Numbered from the stretch's first letter, positions 34,062-43,265 are shown. The stretch: DNA of 64,000 nucleotides from Streptomyces viridochromogenes (GCF_001270495.1 NZ_LGUR01000253.1:1-64000), one strand, 5' to 3'. The notes: a model not told the origin generated them from the sequence alone. Numbers and translations: made by a program.

Positions 34062-34837
34062 TACAGCTCCCTGTGGACCTTCGTGTTGGACGCCTGGGCG
34101 CGCGGGCGGACGACCAGGAGGTCGATGTTGACGTGGCTGGGGCGGGTGACCGTCCAGGTGATGGTGTCGGCCACGTCGTCGGCCGTGAGGGGCTCGGCGA
34201 CGCCCTCGTAGACCTTCTCCGCCTTGTCCGTGTCGCCGGCGAAGCGGGTCAGGGCGAACTCGTCCGTCTTGACCATGCCGGGCGCGATCTCGATGACGCG
34301 GACCGGTCGGCCGACGATCTCCAGGCGCAGGGTCTCGGCGAGGACGTGGGCGCCGTGCTTGGCGGCGACGTAGCCGGCGCCGCCCTCGTAGGTGCCGTGG
34401 CCGGCGGTGGAGGAGACCACGACCACCGTGCCGTCGCCGCTCGCCTCCAGCTTCGGGAGCAGCGCCTGGGTGAGGTTCAGGGTGCCGATGACGTTCGTCT
34501 CGTACATCGTGCGCCAGTCGGCCGGGTCGCCGGTGGCCACGGGGTCGGCGCCCAGTGCGCCGCCCGCGTTGTTGACGAGGACGCCGATCGTCCTGAAGGC
34601 CGTCGCGAACTCGTCGACCGCGGCGCGGTCCGTCACGTCCAGCTGGTAGGCCGCCGCCGAGTGGCCGGCCGCGTTGATCTCCTCCGCCAGCGCCTCGATG
34701 CGGTCCTTGCGGCGGGCGGTCAGGACGACCCGGTAGCCGGCCGCGGCGAGCCGGCGTGCCGTGGCGGCGCCGATTCCGCTGCTCGCACCGGTGATGACGG
34801 CGATGCGGGAGGCGGCGGACGGTGCGGCGGTGGGCAT
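34061..34837 (-). CDS. Short-chain dehydrogenase/reductase (YdfG-like)
   Basis: 258 aa classical SDR. Cofactor motif TGASSGIGAATARRL, NADPH-type basic TARRKDR, LVNNAGGALG, Ser in VVVSSTAGHGTY and YVAAKHG (YxxxK). It is closest in layout to YdfG, an NADP-dependent serine/3-hydroxy acid dehydrogenase. Start ATG 34837 with AAGGAGCAGCC. Coupled to the small membrane protein downstream. Confidence 0.9.
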   Translation of the reverse strand: MPTAAPSAASRIAVITGASSGIGAATARRLAAAGYRVVLTARRKDRIEALAEEINAAGHSAAAYQLDVTDRAAVDEFATAFRTIGVLVNNAGGALGADPVATGDPADWRTMYETNVIGTLNLTQALLPKLEASGDGTVVVVSSTAGHGTYEGGAGYVAAKHGAHVLAETLRLEIVGRPVRVIEIAPGMVKTDEFALTRFAGDTDKAEKVYEGVAEPLTADDVADTITWTVTRPSHVNIDLLVVRPRAQASNTKVHREL

Positions 34838-34953
34838 GGCTGCTCCTTGAGCGGGTCGGTTCCGGACGCTGTCCGGCCAGGATAGGCGGGCGGCCGACCC
34901 GGGTCGGCGGTGGGAGAATGAGAGGGGTCATCCTCCACCACGGGAGGTGGATC

Positions 34954-35382
34954 ATGGGACAGGCACGTGAGGTCATGGACCGGCTCACGGCGGCGATCAC
35001 CACGGCGGACTCCAAGGCCATCGCCGAGCTCTACGCACCGGACGCGGTCGCCGTCACCCCCGACGGCGGGGAGCTGCACGGGCGGGACGACATCGCCGGG
35101 TACTGGCGCCAGATGACGGAGGCGGTTCCCGACGGTTCGTACGAGTCGGTGCACTCGTACGAGATCGGCAACACGGCCATCGACGAGGGGATCTTCCGCG
35201 GCCGGAACACGGGGCCGATCCAGTTGCCCACCGGGGAGACGCTGCCGGCGACGCAGAAGGAGATCAGTATCCGCGGGGTGGACTTGGCCACCATCGACGA
35301 CACCGGGCACATCGTCGACTACCGGCTCTACTTCGACGAGATGGAGTTCCTGGACCAGCTGGGACTGCTGCCGCCGACGTGA
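34954..35382 (+). CDS. SnoaL/NTF2-like fold protein
   Basis: 142 aa. Starts GQAREVMDRLTAAITTADSKAIAELYAPDAVAVTPDGGELHGRDDIAGYW, the signature of SnoaL_2/nuclear-transport-factor-2-like cone folds, in which a small hydrophobic ligand or substrate is held in the cone. ATG 34954 follows GGGAGGTGGATC. Divergent from the SDR gene; the enzyme activity, if any, is unknown. Confidence 0.84.
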   Translation: MGQAREVMDRLTAAITTADSKAIAELYAPDAVAVTPDGGELHGRDDIAGYWRQMTEAVPDGSYESVHSYEIGNTAIDEGIFRGRNTGPIQLPTGETLPATQKEISIRGVDLATIDDTGHIVDYRLYFDEMEFLDQLGLLPPT

Positions 35383-35415
35383 AGCGATCGACTTGAAGCG
35401 CCCTCGGAGCCTCGC

Positions 35416-35751
35416 TCAGTTTCCTCGCGGCGCGTACATGATCACCGCCATGCCCGCGAGGCAGATCAGCGCGCCCGTGACGTCCCAGCGGTCCGGGCGG
35501 TAGCCGTCCGCGACCATGCCCCAGGCCAGTGAGCCGGCGACGAAGACACCGCCGTAGGCGGCGAGGATGCGGCCGAACTGGGCGTCGGGCTGGAGCGTGG
35601 CGACGAAGCCGTAGGCGCCGAGGGCCATGACGCCCGCGCCGATCCACAGCCAGCCGCGGTGTTCGCGCACGCCCTGCCAGACCAGCCAGGCGCCGCCGAT
35701 CTCGAAGAGGGCGGCGACGACGAAGAGGGCGGCCGAGCGGAGGACGAGCAT
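35416..35751 (-). CDS. YnfA/UPF0060 family membrane protein
   Basis: 111 aa, four hydrophobic helices, with the family signature [11 protein letters not shown] and [14 protein letters not shown]. It resembles small multidrug resistance transporters in size and topology. ATG 35751. Convergent with the SnoaL-like gene. Confidence 0.88.
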   Translation of the reverse strand: MLVLRSAALFVVAALFEIGGAWLVWQGVREHRGWLWIGAGVMALGAYGFVATLQPDAQFGRILAAYGGVFVAGSLAWGMVADGYRPDRWDVTGALICLAGMAVIMYAPRGN

Positions 35752-35894
35752 GCGGTCAGCTTCGCACGCCCCCGCACCCGCCCCGCACGCCTTGAGTCCG
35801 GGCCCCGTGTCACCTGTTGGACGGCGCCTGCGGCTCGCCCCGCGGGGGATACATCCCCCTACGACCACGGTGGTGGAGTCGAGGAGTGGGCCTT

Positions 35895-36647
35895 ATGCGG
35901 CGGATGCGGGTTGCTGCGGTGTGCGGTGCCGCCGTGGTGGCGGTGGTCGGCGGGGTGGCTCCGGTCACCGGGGCGGTGGAGGGCCGCGGGCGCGGCCCGG
36001 AGGCGGAGCTGACCTATCACGGTTCCGCTGCCATGTCCGGCGGCCGGGTCCACGTGCGGTTCACTCCGCACCATCACGGGCCGGGCGGCGTGCCGGACTC
36101 GACGGCGGCGGCGACGGTACGGCTGCGCTGGTCGGAGCCGCTGGCGGACCGGCAGGAGCTGCCTCAGGGGTGTGCGCGGGCGGGGGAGCGGGTCGTGTGG
36201 TGCCGGGTCGGGGCGCTGGACGCGGGCGGGGTGGGGGAGTCGCTCGGTCTGCGGGTACGGCTGCGGGGAGCGCCCTCGGAGGTGCTGCTGGAGTTCGACA
36301 CCGTGTGGAGCGGCGGGGTCGCGGACGGCACCCGGCGGGGTGGTGTGCAGCGGGTGCTGGTGCTGGATGCCGCCGTCCTCGGTGAGCCGGCCCTGGCGTG
36401 GGTGCGGGACGGGGGCCGGTACATCGGCGTCATCCCGCAGGCCGAGCCCGCCTCCGTTCGGGGCGTGCGGACCGGGGCGGTCGAGGTGAGCGCCGACGGG
36501 GCACGGCTGGCGGAGCTGGTGCGGCTGGTGGACGAGGGGGTGCTGACCACGCGGGTGGCCGAGACGTTCGCGCTGGACGATGCCGCCAAGGCGCATGCCC
36601 GGCTCGCGGAGGGCGGGGTGCGGGGTCGGCTGGTGCTCGTGCCCTGA
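35895..36647 (+). pseudogene. Chimeric ORF: secreted protein 5' part joined to medium-chain dehydrogenase 3' end
   Basis: A 250-aa intact frame of two unrelated parts. Residues 1-~154 have a signal peptide (MRRMRVAAVCGAAVVAVVGGVAPVTG) and a beta-rich secreted domain with two Cys (93 and 103). Residues ~157-250 (LDAAVLGEPALAWVRDGGRYIGVIP, DEGVLTTRVAETFALDDAAKAHARL, GVRGRLVLVP) are the C-terminal end of an NADPH:quinone reductase/zinc-type alcohol dehydrogenase. They lack its cofactor domain. A deletion with a junction near 36354-36374 would explain it. Both halves are probably non-functional for their first roles. Confidence 0.72.
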
Positions 36648-36668
36648 TCCCCGGCCCTGGCCCCGGCC

Positions 36669-37502
36669 TCAGCCCCCGGCTCCGGCCTCCGCCGCGTACG
36701 CCGCGGGCGGCACCCCCACCGTCGCCGTGAAGTCCCGCACCAGATGGGCCTGGTCGGCGTAGCCGAGCTCGGTGGCGAGGGTGGCCCAGTCGATGTCGCT
36801 GTGGGTGCCGGCGTGTTCCAGGGCCTCATGGATGCGGTACCGGAGGATCACCCACTTGGGGCTGACGCCGACGTAGGTGGAGAAGAGCCGTTGCAGCGCC
36901 CGCACCGACAGACCCTGCGCGTGCGCGAAGTCGCCGACGCGGCGGACCGTGCGGTCGGCGCGGATGCGCCGGACGAGGTCCATGGCGAGGTCGGCCTGCG
37001 GATCCGGCTCGCAGGGCAGGGTGAGGAGGAAGGCGTCCAGGGCGGCCACCCGGGCATGGTCGTCGGCGGGGGTGACGACCGAGCGGGCGGCGTCCCGTGT
37101 GGCCTGCGGGAACACCTCCTGGGCGGGCAGCGCCACGCCGGTCCAGCGGGACACCGGCACCTCGGGGGCGTACGGCCGGAAGCCGCCGGGCCGGAACTTA
37201 GCCCCGCAGACCCGCCCCCGTCCGGTCAGCTTCCTGGCGTACAGGCCGAGCGCGACGCCGGTGACCTCGCCGTAGGGAGGCGCTTGTTCCTCGTCGGCCC
37301 CGTCCCACTGGAAGGTGAGGTTGACGGAGGGGTGCGGGACGATGTGGGAGGCGTAGGGGGCGGGCAGGTCCCAGTCGATGAGCCAGTACCACTCGACGTA
37401 CCGGCGCAGCGGCTCGGCGGGCTCGTGGCGGCGGAAGCGCACGCGGCTCAGCAGCGCGGCCGGGTCGACGATCCCGCGGGTGTCGTGGCGGGGTGCCTCC
37501 AT
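36669..37502 (-). CDS. AraC-family transcriptional regulator
   Basis: 277 aa. N-terminal DUF6597-like sensor (RFRRHEPAEPLRRYVEWYWLIDWDLP; SHIVPHPSVNLTFQ) and a C-terminal AraC DNA-binding domain from ~180 (VRRVGDFAHAQGLSVRALQRLFSTYVGVSPKWVILRYRIHEAL; LATELGYADQAHLVRDFTATVGVPP). Divergent from a TIGR03086 protein across only 62 nt, so it likely controls that gene and itself. Confidence 0.9.
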   Translation of the reverse strand: MEAPRHDTRGIVDPAALLSRVRFRRHEPAEPLRRYVEWYWLIDWDLPAPYASHIVPHPSVNLTFQWDGADEEQAPPYGEVTGVALGLYARKLTGRGRVCGAKFRPGGFRPYAPEVPVSRWTGVALPAQEVFPQATRDAARSVVTPADDHARVAALDAFLLTLPCEPDPQADLAMDLVRRIRADRTVRRVGDFAHAQGLSVRALQRLFSTYVGVSPKWVILRYRIHEALEHAGTHSDIDWATLATELGYADQAHLVRDFTATVGVPPAAYAAEAGAGG

Positions 37503-37564
37503 GGCCGGATCGTACGTCGCGTTTCTTCAAGAACGGCAGCGGTCCGTGTCCCTACGGTCGAGGC

Positions 37565-38155
37565 ATGGACACGAACCCTGTGAGGACGTACGGCATCGGT
37601 GAGCTGCTGGGCATGGCGCGCGAGCGGGCGGTCCCGGTGGTCCGGGGCATAGCGGACACCGCCCTCGCCGCTCCCACGCCCTGTGCCGAGTACGACGTGA
37701 AGGCCCTGGTCAATCACCTCTTCCAGGTGATCGTGCAGTTCCAGCGGCTGGCCGCGAAGGAGGCGTCGGACTTCGGCGAGACGCCCGACCGGGTCGGCGG
37801 GAGTCCCAAGTGGCGGGAGCGGCTCACGGACGAGACGGACCGGCTGGTGGCGGCCTGGTCGGCGCCCGGCGCCGAGGAGGGGACGACCGGCGGGATGAAC
37901 ATGCCCGCGCGGCTGGTGGGCTCGATGGCGCTGCTCGACCTGACCGTGCATGTGTGGGATCTGGCGCGGGCGACGGGTCAGGAGTACCCGGGTGCCGACG
38001 AGGCGGTCGTGGCGGAGCTGTCCGCCGCGGTGGACGAGCTGGCGCCGACGGCCAGGAAGATGGGGGTGTTCGGGGAGCCGGTGCCGGCGGCCGAGGGCGC
38101 GTCGGCGTTCGAGCGGCTGCTCGCGCGGACCGGCAGGGACCCGCACTGGGGGTAG
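37565..38155 (+). CDS. TIGR03086 / maleylpyruvate isomerase N-terminal (DinB-fold) protein
   Basis: 196 aa, four-helix bundle. Metal-binding His residues in VKALVNHLFQVIVQF and LLDLTVHVWDLARATGQ, separated by a conserved WRERLTDETDRLVAAW. Family members use mycothiol as cofactor in isomerase or transferase reactions; the substrate here is unknown. ATG 37565. Confidence 0.85.
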   Translation: MDTNPVRTYGIGELLGMARERAVPVVRGIADTALAAPTPCAEYDVKALVNHLFQVIVQFQRLAAKEASDFGETPDRVGGSPKWRERLTDETDRLVAAWSAPGAEEGTTGGMNMPARLVGSMALLDLTVHVWDLARATGQEYPGADEAVVAELSAAVDELAPTARKMGVFGEPVPAAEGASAFERLLARTGRDPHWG

Positions 38156-38227
38156 CCGCGGGCTCTGGTCGAGGGCCATGGTCGCGGGCCCTCGGGAATA
38201 GTCCCCGGCCGGGCCCCGTTCTCCGGC

Positions 38228-38245
38228 TATAGTTGAACCGTCAAC
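38228..38245 (+). promoter_or_regulatory. Palindrome over putative -10 of LLM gene
   Basis: GTTGA-ACCG-TCAAC (38232-38245) is an inverted repeat that overlaps TATAGT (38228-38233), a plausible -10 box, and ends 20 nt before the start codon. A repressor such as a MarR or HxlR type could block the promoter here. No such regulator gene is adjacent. Confidence 0.5.
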
Positions 38246-38265
38246 AATCTGGAGGGTGAGCGACC

Positions 38266-39360
38266 ATGCAGTTCGGGATCTTCAGCGTCGGCGACGTCAC
38301 GCCGGACCCGACGACGGGCCGTACGCCGACCGAACGCGACCGCATCAAGGCCATGGTCGCCATCGCGCTGAAGGCGGAGGAGGTCGGACTCGACGTCTTC
38401 GCGACCGGCGAGCACCACAACCCGCCGTTCGTGCCGTCGTCGCCGACGACGATGCTCGGCTACATCGCGGCGCGCACCGAGAGGCTGGTGCTCTCCACCT
38501 CCACCACCCTCATCACCACCAACGACCCGGTGAAGATCGCCGAGGACTACGCGATGCTCCAGCACCTGGCCGACGGGCGGGTGGACCTGATGATGGGCCG
38601 CGGGAACACCGGCCCGGTCTACCCGTGGTTCGGCCAGGACATCCGGCAGGGCATCAACCTCGCCATCGAGAACTACGCCCTGCTGCACCGGCTGTGGCGC
38701 GAGGACGTCGTGAACTGGGAGGGCAGGTTCCGTACGCCCCTGCAGAGCTTCACGTCCACGCCGCGCCCGCTGGACGGCGTACCGCCGTTCGTCTGGCACG
38801 GTTCGATCCGCTCGCCGGAGATCGCCGAGCAGGCCGCGTTCTACGGCGACGGCTTCTTCCACAACAACATCTTCTGGCCGGCCGACCACACCAAGCAGAT
38901 GGTCGAGCTGTACCGGACCCGGTACGCCCACCACGGGCACGGCACGCCCGAGCAGGCGATCGTCGGGCTGGGCGGGCAGGTCTTCATGCGGAAGAACTCC
39001 CAGGACGCCGTGCGGGAATTCCGGCCGTACTTCGACGTCGCGCCGGTGTACGGGCACGGGCCGTCGCTGGAGGACTTCACGGACCAGACACCGCTGACGG
39101 TCGGCTCCCCGCAGCAGGTGATCGAGAAGACGCTGTCCTTCCGCGAGTACGCCGGTGACTACCAGCGCCAGCTGTTCCTCATGGACCATGCCGGGCTGCC
39201 GCTCAAGACCGTCCTGGAACAGCTCGACCTGCTCGGCGAGGAGGTCGTACCGGTGCTGCGCAAGGAGTTCGCGGCGCGGCGCCCCGCCGGGGTGCCGGAC
39301 GCCCCCACCCACGCCTCGCTGCTGGCCAGGAAGGGCTCGGCAGAGGTGACCACCGCATGA
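38266..39360 (+). CDS. LLM-class flavin-dependent oxidoreductase (luciferase-like)
   Basis: 364 aa, TIM-barrel luciferase family: MQFGIFSVGDVTPD, GLDVFATGEHHNPPFVPSSP, VLSTSTTLITTNDPVKIAEDYAMLQHLADGRVDLMMGRGNTGPVYPWFG and SPEIAEQAAFYGDGFF. It uses FMNH2 or F420 and O2; the substrate is unknown. ATG 38266 with GGAGGGTGAG upstream. Confidence 0.9.
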   Translation: MQFGIFSVGDVTPDPTTGRTPTERDRIKAMVAIALKAEEVGLDVFATGEHHNPPFVPSSPTTMLGYIAARTERLVLSTSTTLITTNDPVKIAEDYAMLQHLADGRVDLMMGRGNTGPVYPWFGQDIRQGINLAIENYALLHRLWREDVVNWEGRFRTPLQSFTSTPRPLDGVPPFVWHGSIRSPEIAEQAAFYGDGFFHNNIFWPADHTKQMVELYRTRYAHHGHGTPEQAIVGLGGQVFMRKNSQDAVREFRPYFDVAPVYGHGPSLEDFTDQTPLTVGSPQQVIEKTLSFREYAGDYQRQLFLMDHAGLPLKTVLEQLDLLGEEVVPVLRKEFAARRPAGVPDAPTHASLLARKGSAEVTTA

Positions 39361-39408
39361 GCCCGACGGCTGCGTCCGCGCGGAGGCTGGACGGGCGTAT
39401 CGAGTGGG

Positions 39409-39454
39409 CGCCGGACGGGCTGGCGGCACTCTCCGGCCCGTCCGGCGTTTGAGG
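39409..39454. terminator. Hairpin made of two facing repeat-end sequences
   Basis: CGCCGGACGGGC (39409-39420) and GCCCGTCCGGCG (39436-39447) form a perfect 12-bp stem. The right arm plus TTTGAGGA equals the end block of the dispersed repeat (copies A-C), in opposite orientation. It lies after the LLM gene and before the response regulator. Confidence 0.7.
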
Positions 39455-39554
39455 AGCCCCATGACGGCCGTGTGACGGTGAGATCCCAGTAAGAAGGATG
39501 ATCGTTAGCTCCCTCACACGGCCCAACCGCCGACGGCCTTGGCAGTATGAACCC

Positions 39555-40283
39555 GTGCCCCAGACTGTGCTCCTCGCCGAAGACGACCGCGCCATCCGCC
39601 ACGCCCTGGAGCGCGCGCTGACCCTGGAGGGCTATCGGGTCACCGCGGTCGCCGACGGTGTCGAGGCGCTGGCGCAGGCCCATCGCACGCCACCGGACGT
39701 GCTCGTGCTCGACGTGATGATGCCCGGCATAGACGGGCTCCAGGTCTGCCGGGTGCTGCGCGCCGAGGGCGACCGCACCCCGATCCTGATGCTGACGGCG
39801 CTCGTGGAGACCCAGGACCGCATCGCCGGCCTGGACGCGGGCGCCGACGACTACGTGGTGAAACCCTTCGACGTGGAGGAGGTCTTCGCCCGGCTGCGCG
39901 CCCTGCTGCGCCGCACCAGCGAGTCGAACGGCGCCGCCGCCCCCGTCGACGTACCGAAGCAGCCCGCTCCGGAGACGTCCGGCCGGCTGGTCGAGGCGGC
40001 CGGGCTGCGGATGGACCCGCAGGCGCGGCGGGTGTGGCGGGGCGCGCGGGAGCTGGAGCTGACGCGGACCGAGTTCGAGCTGCTGGAGCTGCTGGTGCGC
40101 AACGCCGGCATCGTCCTCGACCACTCCACCATCTACGACCGCATCTGGGGCTACGACTTCGGCCCCGGCTCCAAGAACCTCGCCGTCTACGTCGGCTACC
40201 TGCGCCGCAAGCTCGACGAGCCGGGCGCCCCGCAGCTGATCCACACGGTCCGCGGGGTGGGTTACGTGCTGCGGGAGGACTGA
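39555..40283 (+). CDS. Two-component response regulator, OmpR family
   Basis: 242 aa. Receiver domain with acidic pocket LLAEDDRA, phospho-acceptor Asp in VLVLDVMMPGIDG, and Lys in DDYVVKPFD; C-terminal winged helix from ~140 (ELELTRTEFELLELLVRNAGIVLDHSTIYDRIWGYDF; VYVGYLRRKL). Most like MprA/TcrA. The start GTG 39555 lacks a ribosome site, and a leaderless message is possible. The kinase gene follows directly. Confidence 0.92.
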   Translation: MPQTVLLAEDDRAIRHALERALTLEGYRVTAVADGVEALAQAHRTPPDVLVLDVMMPGIDGLQVCRVLRAEGDRTPILMLTALVETQDRIAGLDAGADDYVVKPFDVEEVFARLRALLRRTSESNGAAAPVDVPKQPAPETSGRLVEAAGLRMDPQARRVWRGARELELTRTEFELLELLVRNAGIVLDHSTIYDRIWGYDFGPGSKNLAVYVGYLRRKLDEPGAPQLIHTVRGVGYVLRED

Positions 40284-41705
40284 GTGGGCGCCGCCCGGCG
40301 CCGGCTCGGGAGACTGCTGACGGGGCGCCGCAGATCGGGACTCGGCACCACCTTCGCCGTGTCCTTCGCGACCGTGACCGCCGTGGTCACGGTCCTGGTC
40401 GGGCTGCTGTCGTACACGGCCGCCGCCCGGCTGGTGCGGGTGGACCAGGAGTCGGTGTTCGACGAGGTCGTGCAGGATCTGCGGGGTGAGGTCCGGCAGC
40501 GGCCGATGACCCCGGAGGACTTCTCGTCCTCCGCGCCGGGGCACGATCTCGTACGGCCGGCCCGTACCGATGTGCAGGTGCTGGGCCCGGACGGCGCCGT
40601 CGTCGACCCGGGCCGCCCGGGGCTGCCGGTCACGTCCGCCGACCGGCGGATCGCGGTCGACGGGACGGCCGGGCGGATGGTCCAGCACAAGGACGTCGGC
40701 GTCGACAGCGACGTCTACCGCATCGCGACCGTCGCGCTCGGCGGCGGGCGGGGTGCGGTGCAGGTGGCCCAGGAGTTCAGCGACACCGAGGACCTGCTGC
40801 GGGCGCTCCAGCAGCGGACGCTGCTGCTGATGGCGGCGGTGGTCACGCTCGCCGGGCTCTTCGGCTGGTGGCTGGCCCGGCGCATCACGCGCCGGCTGGT
40901 CGTCCTCACCTCCGCCGCCGAGGACGTCGCCCGCACCCGCCGGCTCGGCATCCAGGTGCCGGTCACCGGATACGACGAGGTGGGCCGCCTGGGCCGCGCC
41001 TTCGACCGCATGCTGGGCCGGCTGGCCCAGTCGGAGGAGGACCAGCGGCGGCTCGTGCAGGACGCGGGCCACGAACTGCGTACGCCGCTCACCTCACTGC
41101 GTACGAACATCTCCCTGCTGCGCCGCATCGACGAGCTGCCGCCCGCCACCCGCGAGGAGCTGGTGGCCGACCTGGGCCAGGAGGCACGCGAACTGACCGA
41201 TCTGGTCAACGAGTTGGTCGACCTGGCGGCCGGGCAGTCCGACACCGAGCCGGCCCAGCGGGTGGACCTCGCCGACATCGCCGAGGACGTCGCGGGGCTC
41301 ACCCGGCGGCGCACGGGACGGCGGATCGTGGTCCGCGTGAGCGGCGACACGACGACGGAGGGGCGGCCCGGGATGCTCCAGCGCGCGCTGACCAACCTCG
41401 TCGAGAACGCGGCGAAGTTCGACCGCGACGGCATCGCACCGATCGAGATCAACGTCGCCGGACCCGCCCGCCCCGGGACCGTGCGCGTCGAGGTCCTCGA
41501 CCGAGGGCCGGGCATCGCCGAGGACGACCTGTTCCGGGTCTTCGACCGCTTCTACCGTGCCGCCGACGCGCGGTCCCTGCCCGGTTCGGGGCTCGGGCTG
41601 TCGATCGTGCGGGAGGTGGCGCTGTCGCACGGGGGAGCGCCCTTCGCCTTCCGGCGGGAGGGCGGCGGGGCGGCGATCGGGTTCACGGTGGGGGGCTCGG
41701 CCTGA
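40284..41705 (+). CDS. Sensor histidine kinase, MprB-like
   Basis: 473 aa. Membrane helices at ~20-48 and ~172-192 flank a ~120-aa extracellular sensor. A HAMP domain follows, then HisKA with the H box DAGHELRTPLTSLRTNI, N box LTNLVENAAKF, G1 DRGPGI and G2 GSGLGLSIV. It autophosphorylates on His and passes phosphate to the regulator upstream. GTG 40284 is immediately after the regulator's stop codon, so the genes are coupled. Confidence 0.93.
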   Translation: MGAARRRLGRLLTGRRRSGLGTTFAVSFATVTAVVTVLVGLLSYTAAARLVRVDQESVFDEVVQDLRGEVRQRPMTPEDFSSSAPGHDLVRPARTDVQVLGPDGAVVDPGRPGLPVTSADRRIAVDGTAGRMVQHKDVGVDSDVYRIATVALGGGRGAVQVAQEFSDTEDLLRALQQRTLLLMAAVVTLAGLFGWWLARRITRRLVVLTSAAEDVARTRRLGIQVPVTGYDEVGRLGRAFDRMLGRLAQSEEDQRRLVQDAGHELRTPLTSLRTNISLLRRIDELPPATREELVADLGQEARELTDLVNELVDLAAGQSDTEPAQRVDLADIAEDVAGLTRRRTGRRIVVRVSGDTTTEGRPGMLQRALTNLVENAAKFDRDGIAPIEINVAGPARPGTVRVEVLDRGPGIAEDDLFRVFDRFYRAADARSLPGSGLGLSIVREVALSHGGAPFAFRREGGGAAIGFTVGGSA

Positions 41706-41815
41706 GCGGCTGCGGCCGAGAGGCTTCGCCGTCGGTTCTCCCCGGGTATGGGTGACTGGCCGGGGGCAGTCCGGGAGCCGCGCGCGGCGGCCGGCTCGAG
41801 GGGAGGAACGTCATC

Positions 41816-43081
41816 GTGCTGAGTGACGTGGAGGGCGCCGTCCTGGCGGAGATCGACGAGGCCGGGATCGGGCGTACGTTGCTGGAGCTGATCTCGGTGC
41901 CGAGTGTGACCGGCAGCGCGGCCGAGTCGGAGCTCCAGCATCTGCTGGCGGGGCGGCTGGAGCGGCTCGGGCTGCATGTCGACCTGTGGTCCATGGACCT
42001 GGACGCCCTGCGCGCCGACCCCGGCTTCCCGGGCACGGAGGCCGAGCGCGAGGAGGCCTGGGGGCTGGTCGGGGTGACGGAGGACGGCGGCGACGGGCCC
42101 ACCTTCGTTCTCCAGGGCCATGTCGACGTCGTACCGCCCGGGGATCTCGGCGCGTGGGCCGGCGATCCGTTCGTGCCCAGGGTGACCGGGGACGTCGTGC
42201 ACGGCAGGGGCGCCTGCGACATGAAGGCCGGGCTGGTGGCCCACCTCGCCGCCCTCACGGCGATACGGGCCGCCGGGGTGCGGCTGCGCGGGCGGGTCGG
42301 GGTGCACTTCGTCGTGGGGGAGGAGGACGGCGGCCTCGGCGCCTTCGGCACGCTGCGGCGCGGCCACCGGGGAGACGTCTGTGTCATCACCGAGCCGACG
42401 GGCGGCGCCCTGGTCACCGCGAACGCCGGGGCGTTGACCTTCCGTCTCACCGTGCCCGGCAAGGCGGCGCACGGCAGCGCGCGGGACCAGGGCGTGAGCG
42501 CGATCGACGCGTATGTGCCGCTGCACCGGGCGCTGGCCCGGCTGGAGACCGAGCGGAACCGGGACCCGCACCCCCTGATGGCCGAGCACCCGATCCCGTA
42601 CGCCCTGTCGGTGGGAAGCGTGCGTGCCGGGGACTGGGCGAGCAGCGTGCCCGATCTGCTGGTCGCGGAAGGGCGGTTGGGGGTGCGGCTCGGCGAGGAC
42701 CCGGCCGAGGCGCGGGCCGCCTTCGAGCGGTGCGTCGCCGAGGCGTGTGCCGGCGACCCCTGGCTGCGGGCGCATCCGGCGACGGTGACCTGGCCGGGCG
42801 GCCGGTTCGCCAGCGGGCGGCTGCCGGAAGGGCACCCGCTGCCGGAGGTGATCCGGGGCGCCCATGCCGATGCCGGGGGAGCGGCGGGCCTGCGGGAGTG
42901 CGGGGCGCCGTACGGCAGCGATCTGCGGCTGTACGCCGGGGCGGGGATTCCGACCTTGCAGTTCGGGCCGGGGGACATCCGGGTGGCGCACAGCGAGCGG
43001 GAGCAGGTGGCGCTCGCCGAAGTGGTGCAGGCGGCGCGGACGCTGGCGGTGACCGTGTTGCGGACGGTCGGCACGAAGTGA
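41816..43081 (+). CDS. M20 family peptidase / ArgE-DapE-type deacetylase
   Basis: 421 aa metal peptidase: FVLQGHVDVVPPGD (first metal His, Asp), GRGACDMKAGLVAHLAAL (bridging Asp), VVGEEDGGLGAFG (catalytic Glu and metal Glu), and VPGKAAHGSARDQGVSAI in the lid domain. It hydrolyses an N-acyl amino acid or small peptide. GTG 41816 with GGGGAGGAACG upstream. It has no amino acid biosynthesis neighbours. Confidence 0.9.
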   Translation: MLSDVEGAVLAEIDEAGIGRTLLELISVPSVTGSAAESELQHLLAGRLERLGLHVDLWSMDLDALRADPGFPGTEAEREEAWGLVGVTEDGGDGPTFVLQGHVDVVPPGDLGAWAGDPFVPRVTGDVVHGRGACDMKAGLVAHLAALTAIRAAGVRLRGRVGVHFVVGEEDGGLGAFGTLRRGHRGDVCVITEPTGGALVTANAGALTFRLTVPGKAAHGSARDQGVSAIDAYVPLHRALARLETERNRDPHPLMAEHPIPYALSVGSVRAGDWASSVPDLLVAEGRLGVRLGEDPAEARAAFERCVAEACAGDPWLRAHPATVTWPGGRFASGRLPEGHPLPEVIRGAHADAGGAAGLRECGAPYGSDLRLYAGAGIPTLQFGPGDIRVAHSEREQVALAEVVQAARTLAVTVLRTVGTK

Positions 43082-43094
43082 GTCACGTCCACGG

Positions 43095-43265
43095 TCAGCG
43101 CCTCCCCCGGAGCGCCCGGAGCACCTCCGCGACGGCCACCAGGATCCGCGCCCGGTCCTTCGACTCGGCTCCGCCGAGGGCGGACCGGACGACGAGAACG
43201 GCCGCACAGGCCACGATCAGCAGCATCAGGACGCCGCAGGCGGCGGCGACGAGCACGGGGTCCAT
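43095..43265 (-). CDS. Small single-pass membrane protein
   Basis: 56 aa: MDPVLVAAACGVLMLLIVACAAVLVV is one membrane helix at the N-terminus, followed by a basic amphipathic tail (ESKDRARILVAVAEVLRALRGRR). GGAAGGAACC precedes the ATG. Divergent from the giant ATPase gene, across 218 nt that include a 9-bp triple repeat. The function is unknown. Confidence 0.7.
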   Translation of the reverse strand: MDPVLVAAACGVLMLLIVACAAVLVVRSALGGAESKDRARILVAVAEVLRALRGRR

